A stretch of DNA of 64,000 bases from Oscillospiraceae bacterium (GTDB taxonomy: Bacteria; Bacillota; Clostridia; Oscillospirales; CAG-382), in the NCBI GenBank assembly GCA_015063785.1, contig SVTM01000002.1, positions 1 to 64,000 on the forward strand, written 5' to 3'. A model generated the notes under the pieces. It saw nothing but the letters and a program-made list of their open reading frames with translations. It had not been told where the DNA came from and did no database searches. The position numbers and the translations under genes are program-made. This document shows, in pieces, positions 52,037 through 60,016 of the stretch; the stretch's first letter is position 1; every line of letters begins with the position of its first letter.

Positions 52037-52065
52037 TTGACAACACAGTGACGCGGTGTTATAAT
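52037..52065 (+). promoter_or_regulatory. Consensus sigma-A promoter of the T-box transcript
   Basis: Perfect TTGACA (52037-52042), 17-base spacer, perfect TATAAT (52060-52065). Transcription should start near 52072. Confidence 0.92.
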
Positions 52066-52071
52066 TATTCA

Positions 52072-52361
52072 GTAATGTTGTTACACACCAATATAAAGGC
52101 GACGACGAAGAGTTCGCACTATTTGTTCCCTGCAGAGAGATGGCGGTCGGTGCAAGCCACGGGAAGAATTTTGCGTTTGTAGCTTCTGAGCCGGGAGGAA
52201 GAAAGCTTTTGCCGGTAGAACCTCCCCGTGATTTCTGCGTTAATGTATAGGGATTGTTTGATCCTGAGAGTGGCGATTATATCGCAATTTGAGTGGTACC
52301 GCGGGTGAAATGATTACGCTCGTCTCAAAGTATTTTTCAAAAACTTTGGGACGATTTTTTT
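52072..52361 (+). promoter_or_regulatory. T-box leader, probably valine-responsive
   Basis: The T-box core TGGTACCGCGG (52294-52304) and a following terminator are diagnostic. Stem I can be drawn as GGC 52098-52100 with GCC 52190-52192, GAAG 52107-52110 with CTTC 52183-52186, CGCA 52115-52118 with TGCG 52172-52175, TTCCC 52126-52130 with GGGAA 52161-52165 and a TGGC/GCCA terminal stem around a GGTG loop, with an AGAGAG bulge at 52134-52139. The specifier loop on the 3' side reads TTTGTAG, so the codon next to the purine is GTA (52179-52181), valine. TGGT in the T-box pairs with an ACCA end, which fits the A discriminator of tRNA-Val. The specifier assignment is by register and could be off. 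Confidence 0.93.
52321..52361 (+). terminator. Regulated terminator of the T-box leader
   Basis: CGTCTCAAAGT (52321-52331) pairs with ACTTTGGGACG (52343-52353), followed by seven T. Uncharged tRNA would favour the alternative antiterminator that includes the T-box core. Confidence 0.88.
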
Positions 52362-52386
52362 GTCCCGCAACGGAGGAAAAAGACTT

Positions 52387-54681
52387 ATGGAAAACTTCAA
52401 GGAACTTGATCTGAAGATCAAAGAAATGGCGGGGCGTATTCGCGAGCTCCGAGAGATTGAGGGTATTTCTCCCCAATCAATGGCAAAAAACACAGGCGTC
52501 AGCGTAGACGAATATCTTGCCTGTGAAAGCGGAAAAAGCGATCTCAACTTTGCTTTTATCTATCGCTGTGCCCAGACGCTTAAAGTCAACGTAACCGATA
52601 TAATCGAGGGTTACAGCCCTAATCTTAAATCATACACAGTAACCCGTGCAGGCGCAGGTCAGCAGATCGCAAATGCCCACGGCATGACCTACTATAACCT
52701 TGCTTACGCCTTCAAGAACAGAATTGCAGAGCCCCTTTACGTTATCAGCAACTACGACGAAAAGGCACAGAACGGCGAGATTGAGCTTACCACCCACGCC
52801 GGTCAGGAATGCGATATCGTAATCGAAGGTAACCTGATGGTTCAGGTCGGCGAACATAAAGAAGTTCTCGGCCCCGGCGACAGCATCTACTACGACAGTG
52901 ACACTCCTCACGGTATGATCGCCGTAAACGGCAAAGACTGTAAATTCTATGCCATCGTTCTAAAAGCTGACGAAGACGACATTGAAGATGCTCAGTCCAC
53001 TGATATCATTTCCAAAAAGATCATCGGCAAACTCCACACGGTAGAAAAGGACAGAATATACAATCAATTCATCGACATCGAAGAGGACGAGGACGGCACT
53101 CCCCTTTCGATCAAATTCAAGAATACTGACAAATTCAATTTTGCATTTGACCTTGTCGACAAGCTTGCAGAACGCGAGCCCGACAAGCTTGCTCTTATGC
53201 ATGTATCGCGCGACAAGACAGAACGCCGCATTACCTTCTCGGACGTCAAGAAAGCGTCGAACCAGTGTGCAAACTACTTTGCTTCTCTCGGCATCAAAAA
53301 GGGCGACAGAGTTATGCTTGTTCTCAAGCGTCACTATCAGTTCTGGTTTGCAATGATCGGTCTTAACAAACTTGGCGCAGTTGCAATTCCTGCAGTAAAT
53401 CAGCTTCAAGAGCACGATTTTGAATACAGATTCAAGTCTGCAGGTGTCAATACCGTCATCTGTACATCCGATGGCGACACAGCGCATCAGATCGACATCG
53501 CCTCCAAAAATTGCCCCGAACTTATAAACAAACTGATCGTCGGCGAAGAACGCGAAGGCTGGAGAAACTTTGACGAGGAATACAAGAGATTCAGTACTCA
53601 TTTTGAACGTACAGAAGACTCACCCTGCGGCGACGACCTTATGCTCATGTACTTCACATCGGGCACATCGGGCTATCCCAAGATCGCAGCGCATAACTAC
53701 AAATATCCCCTCGGCCATTTCCACACTGCAAAGTACTGGCACTATGTCGATCCCGATGGTCTCCATTTCACCATTTCTGACACGGGATGGGCAAAAGCAA
53801 TGTGGGGCAAGCTCTACGGTCAGTGGCTTTGTGAAGCTGCAATCTTCGTATATGACTTCGACAGATTCGACGCGGCAGACATTCTTCCTATGTTTGCAAA
53901 ATATCACATCACTACTTTCTGCGCGCCTCCCACAATGCTACGCATGATGATAAAACAAGATATTTCGCAGTATGATTTTTCGTCTGTCAGACACATGACA
54001 ACAGCAGGCGAAGCTCTTAACCCCGAAGTTTACCGCCAGTTTGAAAAGGCAACCGGGCTTCAGATACTCGAAGGCTTCGGCCAGACTGAAAGTACCATGA
54101 TCATCGGTAACATGATCGGAAAGCCGCACAAGATCGGTTCTATGGGTAAACCCGCCCCAATCTACGACGTTCAGCTTGTTGATCCCGACGGAAACCCTGT
54201 TAAGACCAGTGAATCAGGCGAAATCGTTGTTAAGGTTGCCGACGGTGCACCTTGCGGACTCTTCACAGGTTATTATCGCGACGAAGAAAAGACCGCAGAA
54301 GTATGGCACGACGGATATTACCACACAGGCGACGTTGCATGGCGCGATGAAGACGGATTCTATTGGTATGTCGGCAGAATCGACGATGTTATCAAATCAT
54401 CGGGCTACCGCATCGGTCCGTTTGAGATCGAAAGCGTTATCATGGAACTCCCCTACGTTCTCGAGTGCGGAGTTTCTGCTGTTCCCGATGAGGTCAGAGG
54501 TCAGATCGTCAAAGCGAGCATCGTTCTTGTCAACGGCACAACACCTTCCGAAGAACTCAAAAAAGAGATACAGGCCTACGTCAAGGAAAAGACTGCTCCT
54601 TACAAGTATCCGAGAATTGTCGAATTCAGAGAGAGTCTTCCCAAGACAGTCAGCGGAAAAATTCAGAGAAATAAGCTTTAA
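52387..54681 (+). CDS. XRE-cupin-AMP-forming acyl-CoA synthetase fusion
   Basis: A 764-residue three-domain protein. Residues 8-70 form an XRE helix-turn-helix (IRELREIEGISPQSMAKNTGVSVDEYLACESGKSDLN). Residues 115-190 form a cupin (EIELTTHAGQECDIVIEGNLMVQVG, GPGDSIYYDSDTPHG). Residues 215-760 are an acyl-CoA synthetase of the medium-chain/acetyl-CoA type, with the P-loop-like YFTSGTSGYPK, GFGQTES, YHTGDVAWRDEDGFYWYVGRIDDVIKSSGYRIGPFE and the catalytic Lys in KTVSGKIQRNKL. It follows a T-box leader, so it is made when a tRNA, probably valyl, is uncharged. Activation of isobutyrate for reductive valine synthesis is my inference. GGAGG precedes ATG 52387; the frame extending to 52360 is rejected. 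Confidence 0.9.
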   Translation: MENFKELDLKIKEMAGRIRELREIEGISPQSMAKNTGVSVDEYLACESGKSDLNFAFIYRCAQTLKVNVTDIIEGYSPNLKSYTVTRAGAGQQIANAHGMTYYNLAYAFKNRIAEPLYVISNYDEKAQNGEIELTTHAGQECDIVIEGNLMVQVGEHKEVLGPGDSIYYDSDTPHGMIAVNGKDCKFYAIVLKADEDDIEDAQSTDIISKKIIGKLHTVEKDRIYNQFIDIEEDEDGTPLSIKFKNTDKFNFAFDLVDKLAEREPDKLALMHVSRDKTERRITFSDVKKASNQCANYFASLGIKKGDRVMLVLKRHYQFWFAMIGLNKLGAVAIPAVNQLQEHDFEYRFKSAGVNTVICTSDGDTAHQIDIASKNCPELINKLIVGEEREGWRNFDEEYKRFSTHFERTEDSPCGDDLMLMYFTSGTSGYPKIAAHNYKYPLGHFHTAKYWHYVDPDGLHFTISDTGWAKAMWGKLYGQWLCEAAIFVYDFDRFDAADILPMFAKYHITTFCAPPTMLRMMIKQDISQYDFSSVRHMTTAGEALNPEVYRQFEKATGLQILEGFGQTESTMIIGNMIGKPHKIGSMGKPAPIYDVQLVDPDGNPVKTSESGEIVVKVADGAPCGLFTGYYRDEEKTAEVWHDGYYHTGDVAWRDEDGFYWYVGRIDDVIKSSGYRIGPFEIESVIMELPYVLECGVSAVPDEVRGQIVKASIVLVNGTTPSEELKKEIQAYVKEKTAPYKYPRIVEFRESLPKTVSGKIQRNKL

Positions 54682-54690
54682 TTTACCACA

Positions 54691-54718
54691 AAGACGGACG
54701 TCAATGTCCGTCTTTTTT
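54691..54718 (+). terminator. Terminator after the acyl-CoA synthetase fusion
   Basis: AAGACGGAC (54691-54699) pairs with GTCCGTCTT (54706-54714), ending in six T. Confidence 0.9.
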
Positions 54719-54753
54719 GATAGTATAGTTATCTTTTTCGATAGAATTTTGCA

Positions 54754-54782
54754 TTGTATAGCACCAAACACTGTGCTATAAT
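54754..54782 (+). promoter_or_regulatory. Promoter of the SDR gene with an overlapping operator-like inverted repeat
   Basis: TTGTAT (54754-54759), 17-base spacer, TATAAT (54777-54782) with an upstream TGC. Perfect arms TATAGCAC (54757-54764) and GTGCTATA (54773-54780) cover both boxes, so a repressor dimer could block RNA polymerase here. Confidence 0.7.
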
Positions 54783-54806
54783 TTCGTTTGAACAGGAGGA
54801 ATTCAC

Positions 54807-55544
54807 ATGGATTTTAAAAACAAGACAGCCATCATAACAGGCGCTTCTGTGGGCATCGGTCGTGCTGCAGCCCTTCTTATGGCACAAAAAGGAGCAAACC
54901 TCATTCTGGTTGACATCAACTATGAGGCACTTGAAAAACTGAAGTGTGAACTTTCGGAATATTCCGAAAATGTTCTCATTTACAAGTGCGACGTTTCAGA
55001 CGAAAATGGCGTAAACAACCTTGTCAATGATGCAATATCACATTTTGACAAAATAGACATTCTTGTAAACAACGCGGCTCTTTGGCGTGATTCAAGACCT
55101 TTTTGTGAAGTATCCTCCGAAGACTGGAAGAAGTTTTTTGACATCAACGTCTTTGGAACGGTGTATTTTACAAAAGCCGTACTCCCCGGCATGCTGGAAA
55201 ATAAATACGGAAGAATAATAAATGTTGCATCCGTTGCAGGAGTATACGGAAACGCAAACATGGTCAATTATTCTGCCACAAAAGGTGCCGTCATTGCCAT
55301 GACAAAAGCTCTTGCCAAGGAAACAACCGGATGTGGTGTGACGGTTAACGCAGTCTCTCCCGGCAGCGTCAGCCCATCTGACAATCCAGACATCGACTAT
55401 TATCAAGAAAGCGCTCTGTCGTTTGCCGGACGCACAGGCACCGGCCGCGAAAATGCAGAACTTATCTGTTTTCTTGCAAGCGATGACTCGGCATATATAT
55501 CCGGTCAGAATATACAGATCGACGGATGCAGAAAAAAGATGTAA
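54807..55544 (+). CDS. Short-chain dehydrogenase/reductase
   Basis: A 245-residue classical SDR with TGASVGIG as cofactor motif, VDIN after the second strand (Asp, favouring NAD(H)), NNAAL instead of NNAG, VASVAG for the catalytic Ser and YSATKGA for Tyr and Lys, ending in QIDGC. Sequence differs from the SDR at 9219-9959, which carries VNYNKS. AGGAGG precedes the ATG. It has its own promoter and terminator. The substrate is unknown; sugar or polyol oxidation fits the nearby sugar genes. Confidence 0.87.
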   Translation: MDFKNKTAIITGASVGIGRAAALLMAQKGANLILVDINYEALEKLKCELSEYSENVLIYKCDVSDENGVNNLVNDAISHFDKIDILVNNAALWRDSRPFCEVSSEDWKKFFDINVFGTVYFTKAVLPGMLENKYGRIINVASVAGVYGNANMVNYSATKGAVIAMTKALAKETTGCGVTVNAVSPGSVSPSDNPDIDYYQESALSFAGRTGTGRENAELICFLASDDSAYISGQNIQIDGCRKKM

Positions 55545-55548
55545 ACAT

Positions 55549-55582
55549 AAAAAAACGACTTCGAAAAGAAGTCGTTTTTTGT
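55549..55582. terminator. Bidirectional terminator between the SDR and transaldolase-like genes
   Basis: AAAAACGACTTC (55551-55562) pairs with GAAGTCGTTTTT (55568-55579), flanked by A and T runs. Confidence 0.92.
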
Positions 55583-55589
55583 TGGATAT

Positions 55590-56237
55590 TCAGTTTGACT
55601 TTTTGTTTTCCCAATCATGCATGAATTTTTCAATTCCGGCATCGGTAAGAGGATGTATTGCCATCTGAAGAATGATTTTATATGGAATAGTGGCGATATT
55701 TGCGCCGTAACGTGCGGCATCGATAACGTGCAGAGGATTTCTTATGCTTGCTGCAATGATCTCTGTTTTTATATCGTGCATCGAGAAGATCTCAACAATC
55801 TCTTCGATCAGTTCCATTCCGGGCATTCCGATATCGTCAAGTCTGCCGAGAAAAGGACTTACATATGATGCACCTGCGCGCGCTGCAAGAAGCGCCTGCG
55901 CCGCACTGAATATAAGTGTTACATTGGTATGAACGCCTTCTGCCGAAAGAATTTTTACGGCCTTGAGTCCTTCGAGAGTCATGGGTATCTTGATAACGAT
56001 GTTCTTGTGTATCTTGACAAGCTCTCTTGCCTCGTCCACCATGCCTTTACAATCGAGGCTGATCACTTCTGCAGATATAGGGCCATCGACGATCTCGGTA
56101 ATCTCGGTTACCACCTGCTTGAAATCGCGACCTTCTTTTGCAATAAGCGAAGGGTTTGTGGTAACGCCGCAAATAACACCAAGCTCGTTAGCAAGCCTTA
56201 TCTCTTCAACGTTTGCCGTATCAATAAAAAGTTTCAT
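55590..56237 (-). CDS. Transaldolase-like fructose-6-phosphate aldolase
   Basis: A 215-residue enzyme of the short transaldolase/FSA family. Family markers are [34 protein letters not shown] with the Schiff-base Lys (about residue 84), [29 protein letters not shown] and [14 protein letters not shown]. It cleaves fructose 6-phosphate, or acts as transaldolase in the pentose phosphate pathway; members of this size do either. AAAGGA precedes the ATG, and a TATAAT with TGG (56275-56280) lies upstream. Confidence 0.92.
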   Translation of the reverse strand: MKLFIDTANVEEIRLANELGVICGVTTNPSLIAKEGRDFKQVVTEITEIVDGPISAEVISLDCKGMVDEARELVKIHKNIVIKIPMTLEGLKAVKILSAEGVHTNVTLIFSAAQALLAARAGASYVSPFLGRLDDIGMPGMELIEEIVEIFSMHDIKTEIIAASIRNPLHVIDAARYGANIATIPYKIILQMAIHPLTDAGIEKFMHDWENKKSN

Positions 56238-56343
56238 AAATCATATTCCTTTCTTTAAAATACTGTCAGCATATATTATACCACTCTCAACAATTTTTTC
56301 TTACAATTTTTATGCAGATGTTTATTGTTTTTTCGGATCACGG

Positions 56344-56372
56344 TTGATTTTTCTTAAAAAGTGTAGTAATAT
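56344..56372 (+). promoter_or_regulatory. Probable promoter of the AraC regulator
   Basis: TTGATT (56344-56349), 17-base spacer, TAATAT (56367-56372), 29 bases upstream of the start. Confidence 0.5.
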
Positions 56373-56401
56373 GAAATAAAAAACTTTTTGGTACGGTAAA
56401 T

Positions 56402-57226
56402 ATGAAAAACAAACAAAACGCAACCATGTGGAACAAAACCCGTGAATTCAATAATTACGGCTTTAATATTGTCAAAAAGCATGACCTGTCATTCAAATGG
56501 GATCTTCATTGGCACAACAGCTGGGAGATAGAAATAGTAATCGATGGAAGTGGATATCAATTGCTAAACGGCGCAAAACACGATATATCTCGAGGTTCTG
56601 TTTACATTTTGAACCCCACAGATTTTCATGAGGTAGATATAAAGGAGCTTGAGGTATATAACATTTCATTCAGCGACGATTTGCTTTCCGACGAATTTAT
56701 AACCGCCTTTTCGGGCAGCGGCGGAGGCAGAACAAAACATCTGACAGAAGAAAAGCTTATACAGCTCACAAGCATATGCGAAATGCTTTTGTATGAATAC
56801 AACAATTCTCCGAAATATTCGGATAAAACGACAAAATGTCTTCTGGATCTTCTGTTTATACACCTTCTTCGTATTTTTGATATTGAAAAAACAAAACAAT
56901 ATGACACCAAAAAAACGATGATAAACAATGCCGTGTCTTACATCAACATTCACTTTAGAGAAAATCCTACTCTTTCTGACGTAGCATCAAATTTGGGCAT
57001 AACGCCGAATTATCTGAGCGAGCAGTTTCATTTGGTGACAGGCAAAAAATATAAGGAATACCTAAACGACGTCCGCCTCATATATGCAAAAAAGTTGCTC
57101 GCGTCGAGCAACCTTTCTGTGACCGAAATATGCTTTGCCAGCGGTTTTTCGTCGCTGTCAAATTTCTTGCGTGTGTTCAAAGAGCGGTTCGGAATGTCTC
57201 CGCAATCGATGCAAAAGCAGCTTTGA
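56402..57226 (+). CDS. AraC-family transcription regulator
   Basis: A 274-residue regulator with an N-terminal cupin-like ligand domain (LHWHNSWEIEIVIDGSGYQLLNG, GSVYILNPTDFHEVD) and two C-terminal helix-turn-helix motifs: PTLSDVASNLGITPNYLSEQFHLVTGKKYKEYL and LSVTEICFASGFSSLSNFLRVFKERFGMSPQSM. The ribosome site is weak. The gene ends two bases before the converging SGNH gene. It probably senses a sugar and controls the glycosidase genes at 57-61 kb. Confidence 0.92.
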   Translation: MKNKQNATMWNKTREFNNYGFNIVKKHDLSFKWDLHWHNSWEIEIVIDGSGYQLLNGAKHDISRGSVYILNPTDFHEVDIKELEVYNISFSDDLLSDEFITAFSGSGGGRTKHLTEEKLIQLTSICEMLLYEYNNSPKYSDKTTKCLLDLLFIHLLRIFDIEKTKQYDTKKTMINNAVSYINIHFRENPTLSDVASNLGITPNYLSEQFHLVTGKKYKEYLNDVRLIYAKKLLASSNLSVTEICFASGFSSLSNFLRVFKERFGMSPQSMQKQL

Positions 57227-57227
57227 A

Positions 57228-57881
57228 TCACGCATTGAGCAGATAACGCTCGAGTTTTTTTGCAATAAGCATCTGTCCCGCGTCGTTTGGATGTAGTCCG
57301 TCGGGGCAGAATTTTTCCATAAGTATCCTGACGTTTGGCTGGATTCCCGATTCTGCATAAAGATCGCAGACAGGCATCGAATAGTATCTTGCCACTTCAA
57401 GAATTATATCAACATATTTTACAAGAGTCGGTGCTTCAGCATTCGGCTCTTTGTTTATTCCGGGAGAAAACTCGTTTGTCCTGTGAAGAGGAGTCATGAT
57501 AATAATAGGTTTCCCGGGATACTTATTGATGAGCCTTTCAAAAAGATCATGGCACGCGCCATAAAATGTATCGGGAGTTCTGTCGGTGAAGCAACCAAGC
57601 TTTGCATCACCGTGACCATAATCGTTTGTACCGCCAAACACAACGACAGCATCCGCATCGGGATCCATATCGTTTACTCTGGAGGCATAGTATTTATCGC
57701 AGTCGGCACAATCGCAATTTTGCTGACGAGCAATTCGTGTGCCGCCGATGCCGTAATTAAGAGCGGTAAAAGCGTATTTTTGAGCAAGAATATTGCAGTA
57801 AATATTATCTTTGCAACTTACCCCGTGTCCTTCTGTTATGCTATCACCGAGAAAACATATTTTTTTGCCCTTAAGTTCCAT
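57228..57881 (-). CDS. SGNH/GDSL hydrolase
   Basis: A 217-residue esterase-like protein with the GDSL block ICFLGDSITEGHGVS (catalytic Ser), block II GIGGTRIARQ (oxyanion Gly), block III VFGGTNDYGHGD (Asn) and block V DGLHPNDAG (Asp and His). No signal peptide is visible, so it may act inside the cell as a carbohydrate esterase. AGGAGAGG precedes ATG 57881; the in-frame extension to 57938 runs into the upstream gene. It lies 13 bases after the glycosidase stop, so they are co-transcribed. A deacetylase role on an oligosaccharide is plausible. Confidence 0.9.
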   Translation of the reverse strand: MELKGKKICFLGDSITEGHGVSCKDNIYCNILAQKYAFTALNYGIGGTRIARQQNCDCADCDKYYASRVNDMDPDADAVVVFGGTNDYGHGDAKLGCFTDRTPDTFYGACHDLFERLINKYPGKPIIIMTPLHRTNEFSPGINKEPNAEAPTLVKYVDIILEVARYYSMPVCDLYAESGIQPNVRILMEKFCPDGLHPNDAGQMLIAKKLERYLLNA

Positions 57882-57894
57882 TGTACCTCTCCTT

Positions 57895-59850
57895 TTATTT
57901 ATCAATAACAACCATGCCGTGAAGTATAAATTTGTCAACAGTATATGTCAGAATTCCGTTTTCATAAGAAAAATCGATATCACTGCATTCTGGTACCAAA
58001 TATACCCTGCTGGGCTTATTTTTGAGCCTTATAGATACTTTCGTATTAAGTGTGATAGGAGCATCTTCGATCACCTCTGTTGCTCCGCGAAGCTTGGTGA
58101 CTGCATACAGAAGATGGTTGACAAGTCTGTTTTCGTTATTTTGCTCCATAAGGGTTACCACGCCATTTGAACCGAGATTGGTAACAAGAGTTTTGCAGTC
58201 TCCGAGCATCTTGTCTATCATATCACAAACGATCTGTTTGTGGTGGAACGCACCGTGAACTCGATACTCGTCAAAGATGTTCCATGCGATATATCCGACG
58301 TTTCCGGAAATCACGGCACCGGGCATGAGGCTTTCTGGATCATTGGGCGTGTTTTTGTGTGAGCAGAAGCGACGGAAGCTACGGTTGAAATAAGAGTCCT
58401 GCATATGTGCCACAACTTCGACGCCGTCATTTACCTTAACAAGATGTCCGCGTTCATACATCAGGTACGCCGCAACACCGTTGGGCTGCATATCGTAGCA
58501 AGGAACGAGATAGCTGGCATCTATCTGCGAACGATCAATATATTTAACACCGAAATCACGGAAGAATTCGCCGTTTTCACAAAGTCCGCTGGTTCCCGAA
58601 AGCAGAATCTTGCCTCCGTTATCGATATATTCATTGACTTTTTCAGACAGTTTTTCGTCAAAAACAGCGATGTCGGGAAAAATGATGAGTTTATAGTCCG
58701 ACAGATCACATTCGGCGTCTATAATGTTGTAAAGGTACTTACCCTCAAGCATCATTCGGTTTGCGCCGATATCCGTGCTTGTGAACATAGTCTCATCGGT
58801 ATATGTAGAAAATATTGCAATATCGGTAACCGCAGTTACATCAGAGCACCACTTTTCACGTTTTTCCACCTCGGCGTATGCCGAGCCGATGAGCTTATAT
58901 GTTGCCTCGTCAAAGTTTCCATGCGGATGGAGCTGATCTCCAATAGAACATTTTGCGCCGTTTGCAAGAGAAAGGGCAGTTTCATATATAAGCGCATTGG
59001 GGTGCTTATATCCGCCAAACTCTCCCCATGTCTTGTGGAATTTTCCAGTCATACCCAAAAATTCACGTCCAAGCACACGAGTATATGCCGCAGACATCGG
59101 GAAATGATCGTATCCCCAACCACCGGTAGGCAAAGATTCCAGCTCGAGATGAGCAGTATTTGAAAAAACTATGCTTCTGTCATCGCGCGGTATGTTACCA
59201 AGATTATAAAAAACGGGCATGTCCTTGTTATACTTTGCAACGACAGCATTCAGGCGCTTGGTATAGTTGTGATAAACAATTTTTCTGTGTTTATTCACGT
59301 CGTCATCATTTTCGGGATCAAGCCCAAGCTTCAGCATAGATTCTATACAGCAAGAGCAAACACAGGCCGTAGGATAGCAGATATCAACAAAAACCCCGTC
59401 AAAATGACCATTGTAACGCTGCATAACTTCTTCGACTTCCGATAGAAGTTGAACGATATATTCCTCGTTGTTAAGGCAAAGACCGTGCCAATGGGCACCA
59501 AGAAGGGTGTTGTTGCCACTTCTTGAAACGTTTCGAAGGTGAGGATATTTCACAGCTTTGCGCTCGTCAAGGCCTGCGGAAATATAGATCTGGGTACGAA
59601 CACCAAGTTCTTCGCACACTGCGAGTTGTCTGCCAAGCAAATCCGTTTTAAGGGTTGGGTGCATCTCGTTTACACTTGTGGGATGGTAACTCCAGCCATG
59701 ATGACACTTCGAGAAAAGAGTAATTGAAGAAATATGTCCATCGATAAGAGCCTTTTTGAAATTTTCTTCCGAAAATCTGCTGCCTACGTCTGGCATAAGC
59801 TCGGATGTATGAAAATCAAGATGTACTTGTCTGAAAGGTAATTTGTCCAT
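57895..59850 (-). CDS. Hypothetical glycoside hydrolase (GHL6-like TIM barrel with a beta-galactosidase-type trimerisation domain)
   Basis: A 651-residue cytosolic protein. The N-terminal barrel begins FRQVHLDFHTSELMPDVG and includes GVRTQIYISAGLDE, FDGVFVDICYPTACVCSCC and HLELESLPTGGWGYDHFP, as in the hypothetical glycosyl hydrolase 6 group. From about residue 345 there is a Rossmann-like region (YNIIDAECDLSDYKLIIFPDIAVFDE, GGKILLSGTSG), as in the trimerisation domain of GH42-type enzymes. The final 80 residues are beta-rich. ATG 59850 follows AGGAG. Exact activity unknown; alpha-fucosidase or beta-galactosidase-like action is possible. Confidence 0.8.
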   Translation of the reverse strand: MDKLPFRQVHLDFHTSELMPDVGSRFSEENFKKALIDGHISSITLFSKCHHGWSYHPTSVNEMHPTLKTDLLGRQLAVCEELGVRTQIYISAGLDERKAVKYPHLRNVSRSGNNTLLGAHWHGLCLNNEEYIVQLLSEVEEVMQRYNGHFDGVFVDICYPTACVCSCCIESMLKLGLDPENDDDVNKHRKIVYHNYTKRLNAVVAKYNKDMPVFYNLGNIPRDDRSIVFSNTAHLELESLPTGGWGYDHFPMSAAYTRVLGREFLGMTGKFHKTWGEFGGYKHPNALIYETALSLANGAKCSIGDQLHPHGNFDEATYKLIGSAYAEVEKREKWCSDVTAVTDIAIFSTYTDETMFTSTDIGANRMMLEGKYLYNIIDAECDLSDYKLIIFPDIAVFDEKLSEKVNEYIDNGGKILLSGTSGLCENGEFFRDFGVKYIDRSQIDASYLVPCYDMQPNGVAAYLMYERGHLVKVNDGVEVVAHMQDSYFNRSFRRFCSHKNTPNDPESLMPGAVISGNVGYIAWNIFDEYRVHGAFHHKQIVCDMIDKMLGDCKTLVTNLGSNGVVTLMEQNNENRLVNHLLYAVTKLRGATEVIEDAPITLNTKVSIRLKNKPSRVYLVPECSDIDFSYENGILTYTVDKFILHGMVVIDK

Positions 59851-59963
59851 AATAATCTCCTGAACATAAATGAAATCACACAATAATTATAAATCAAAAC
59901 AGCAAAAGATTCTTGTATAATATTAGACATTTCTATAACAATATTCATATTTTCTGTAAATAT

Positions 59964-59992
59964 TGCATTTGTTTTGAAAGTGTGTTATAATT
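59964..59992 (+). promoter_or_regulatory. Promoter of the trehalase-like gene
   Basis: TTGCAT (59964-59969), 17-base spacer ending TGT, TATAAT (59987-59992). Confidence 0.7.
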
Positions 59993-60016
59993 AACAAAAA
60001 ACAGGAGGATAAAACC

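Noticed and set aside
51375..52040. Plus-strand frames across the 18-bp repeat
   Set aside because: Low-complexity shadows (FFNHRC, QVFLQP, TTGVSS repeats) of the VEETPV-coding repeat; the minus frame has the zinc ribbon, ribosome site and promoter.
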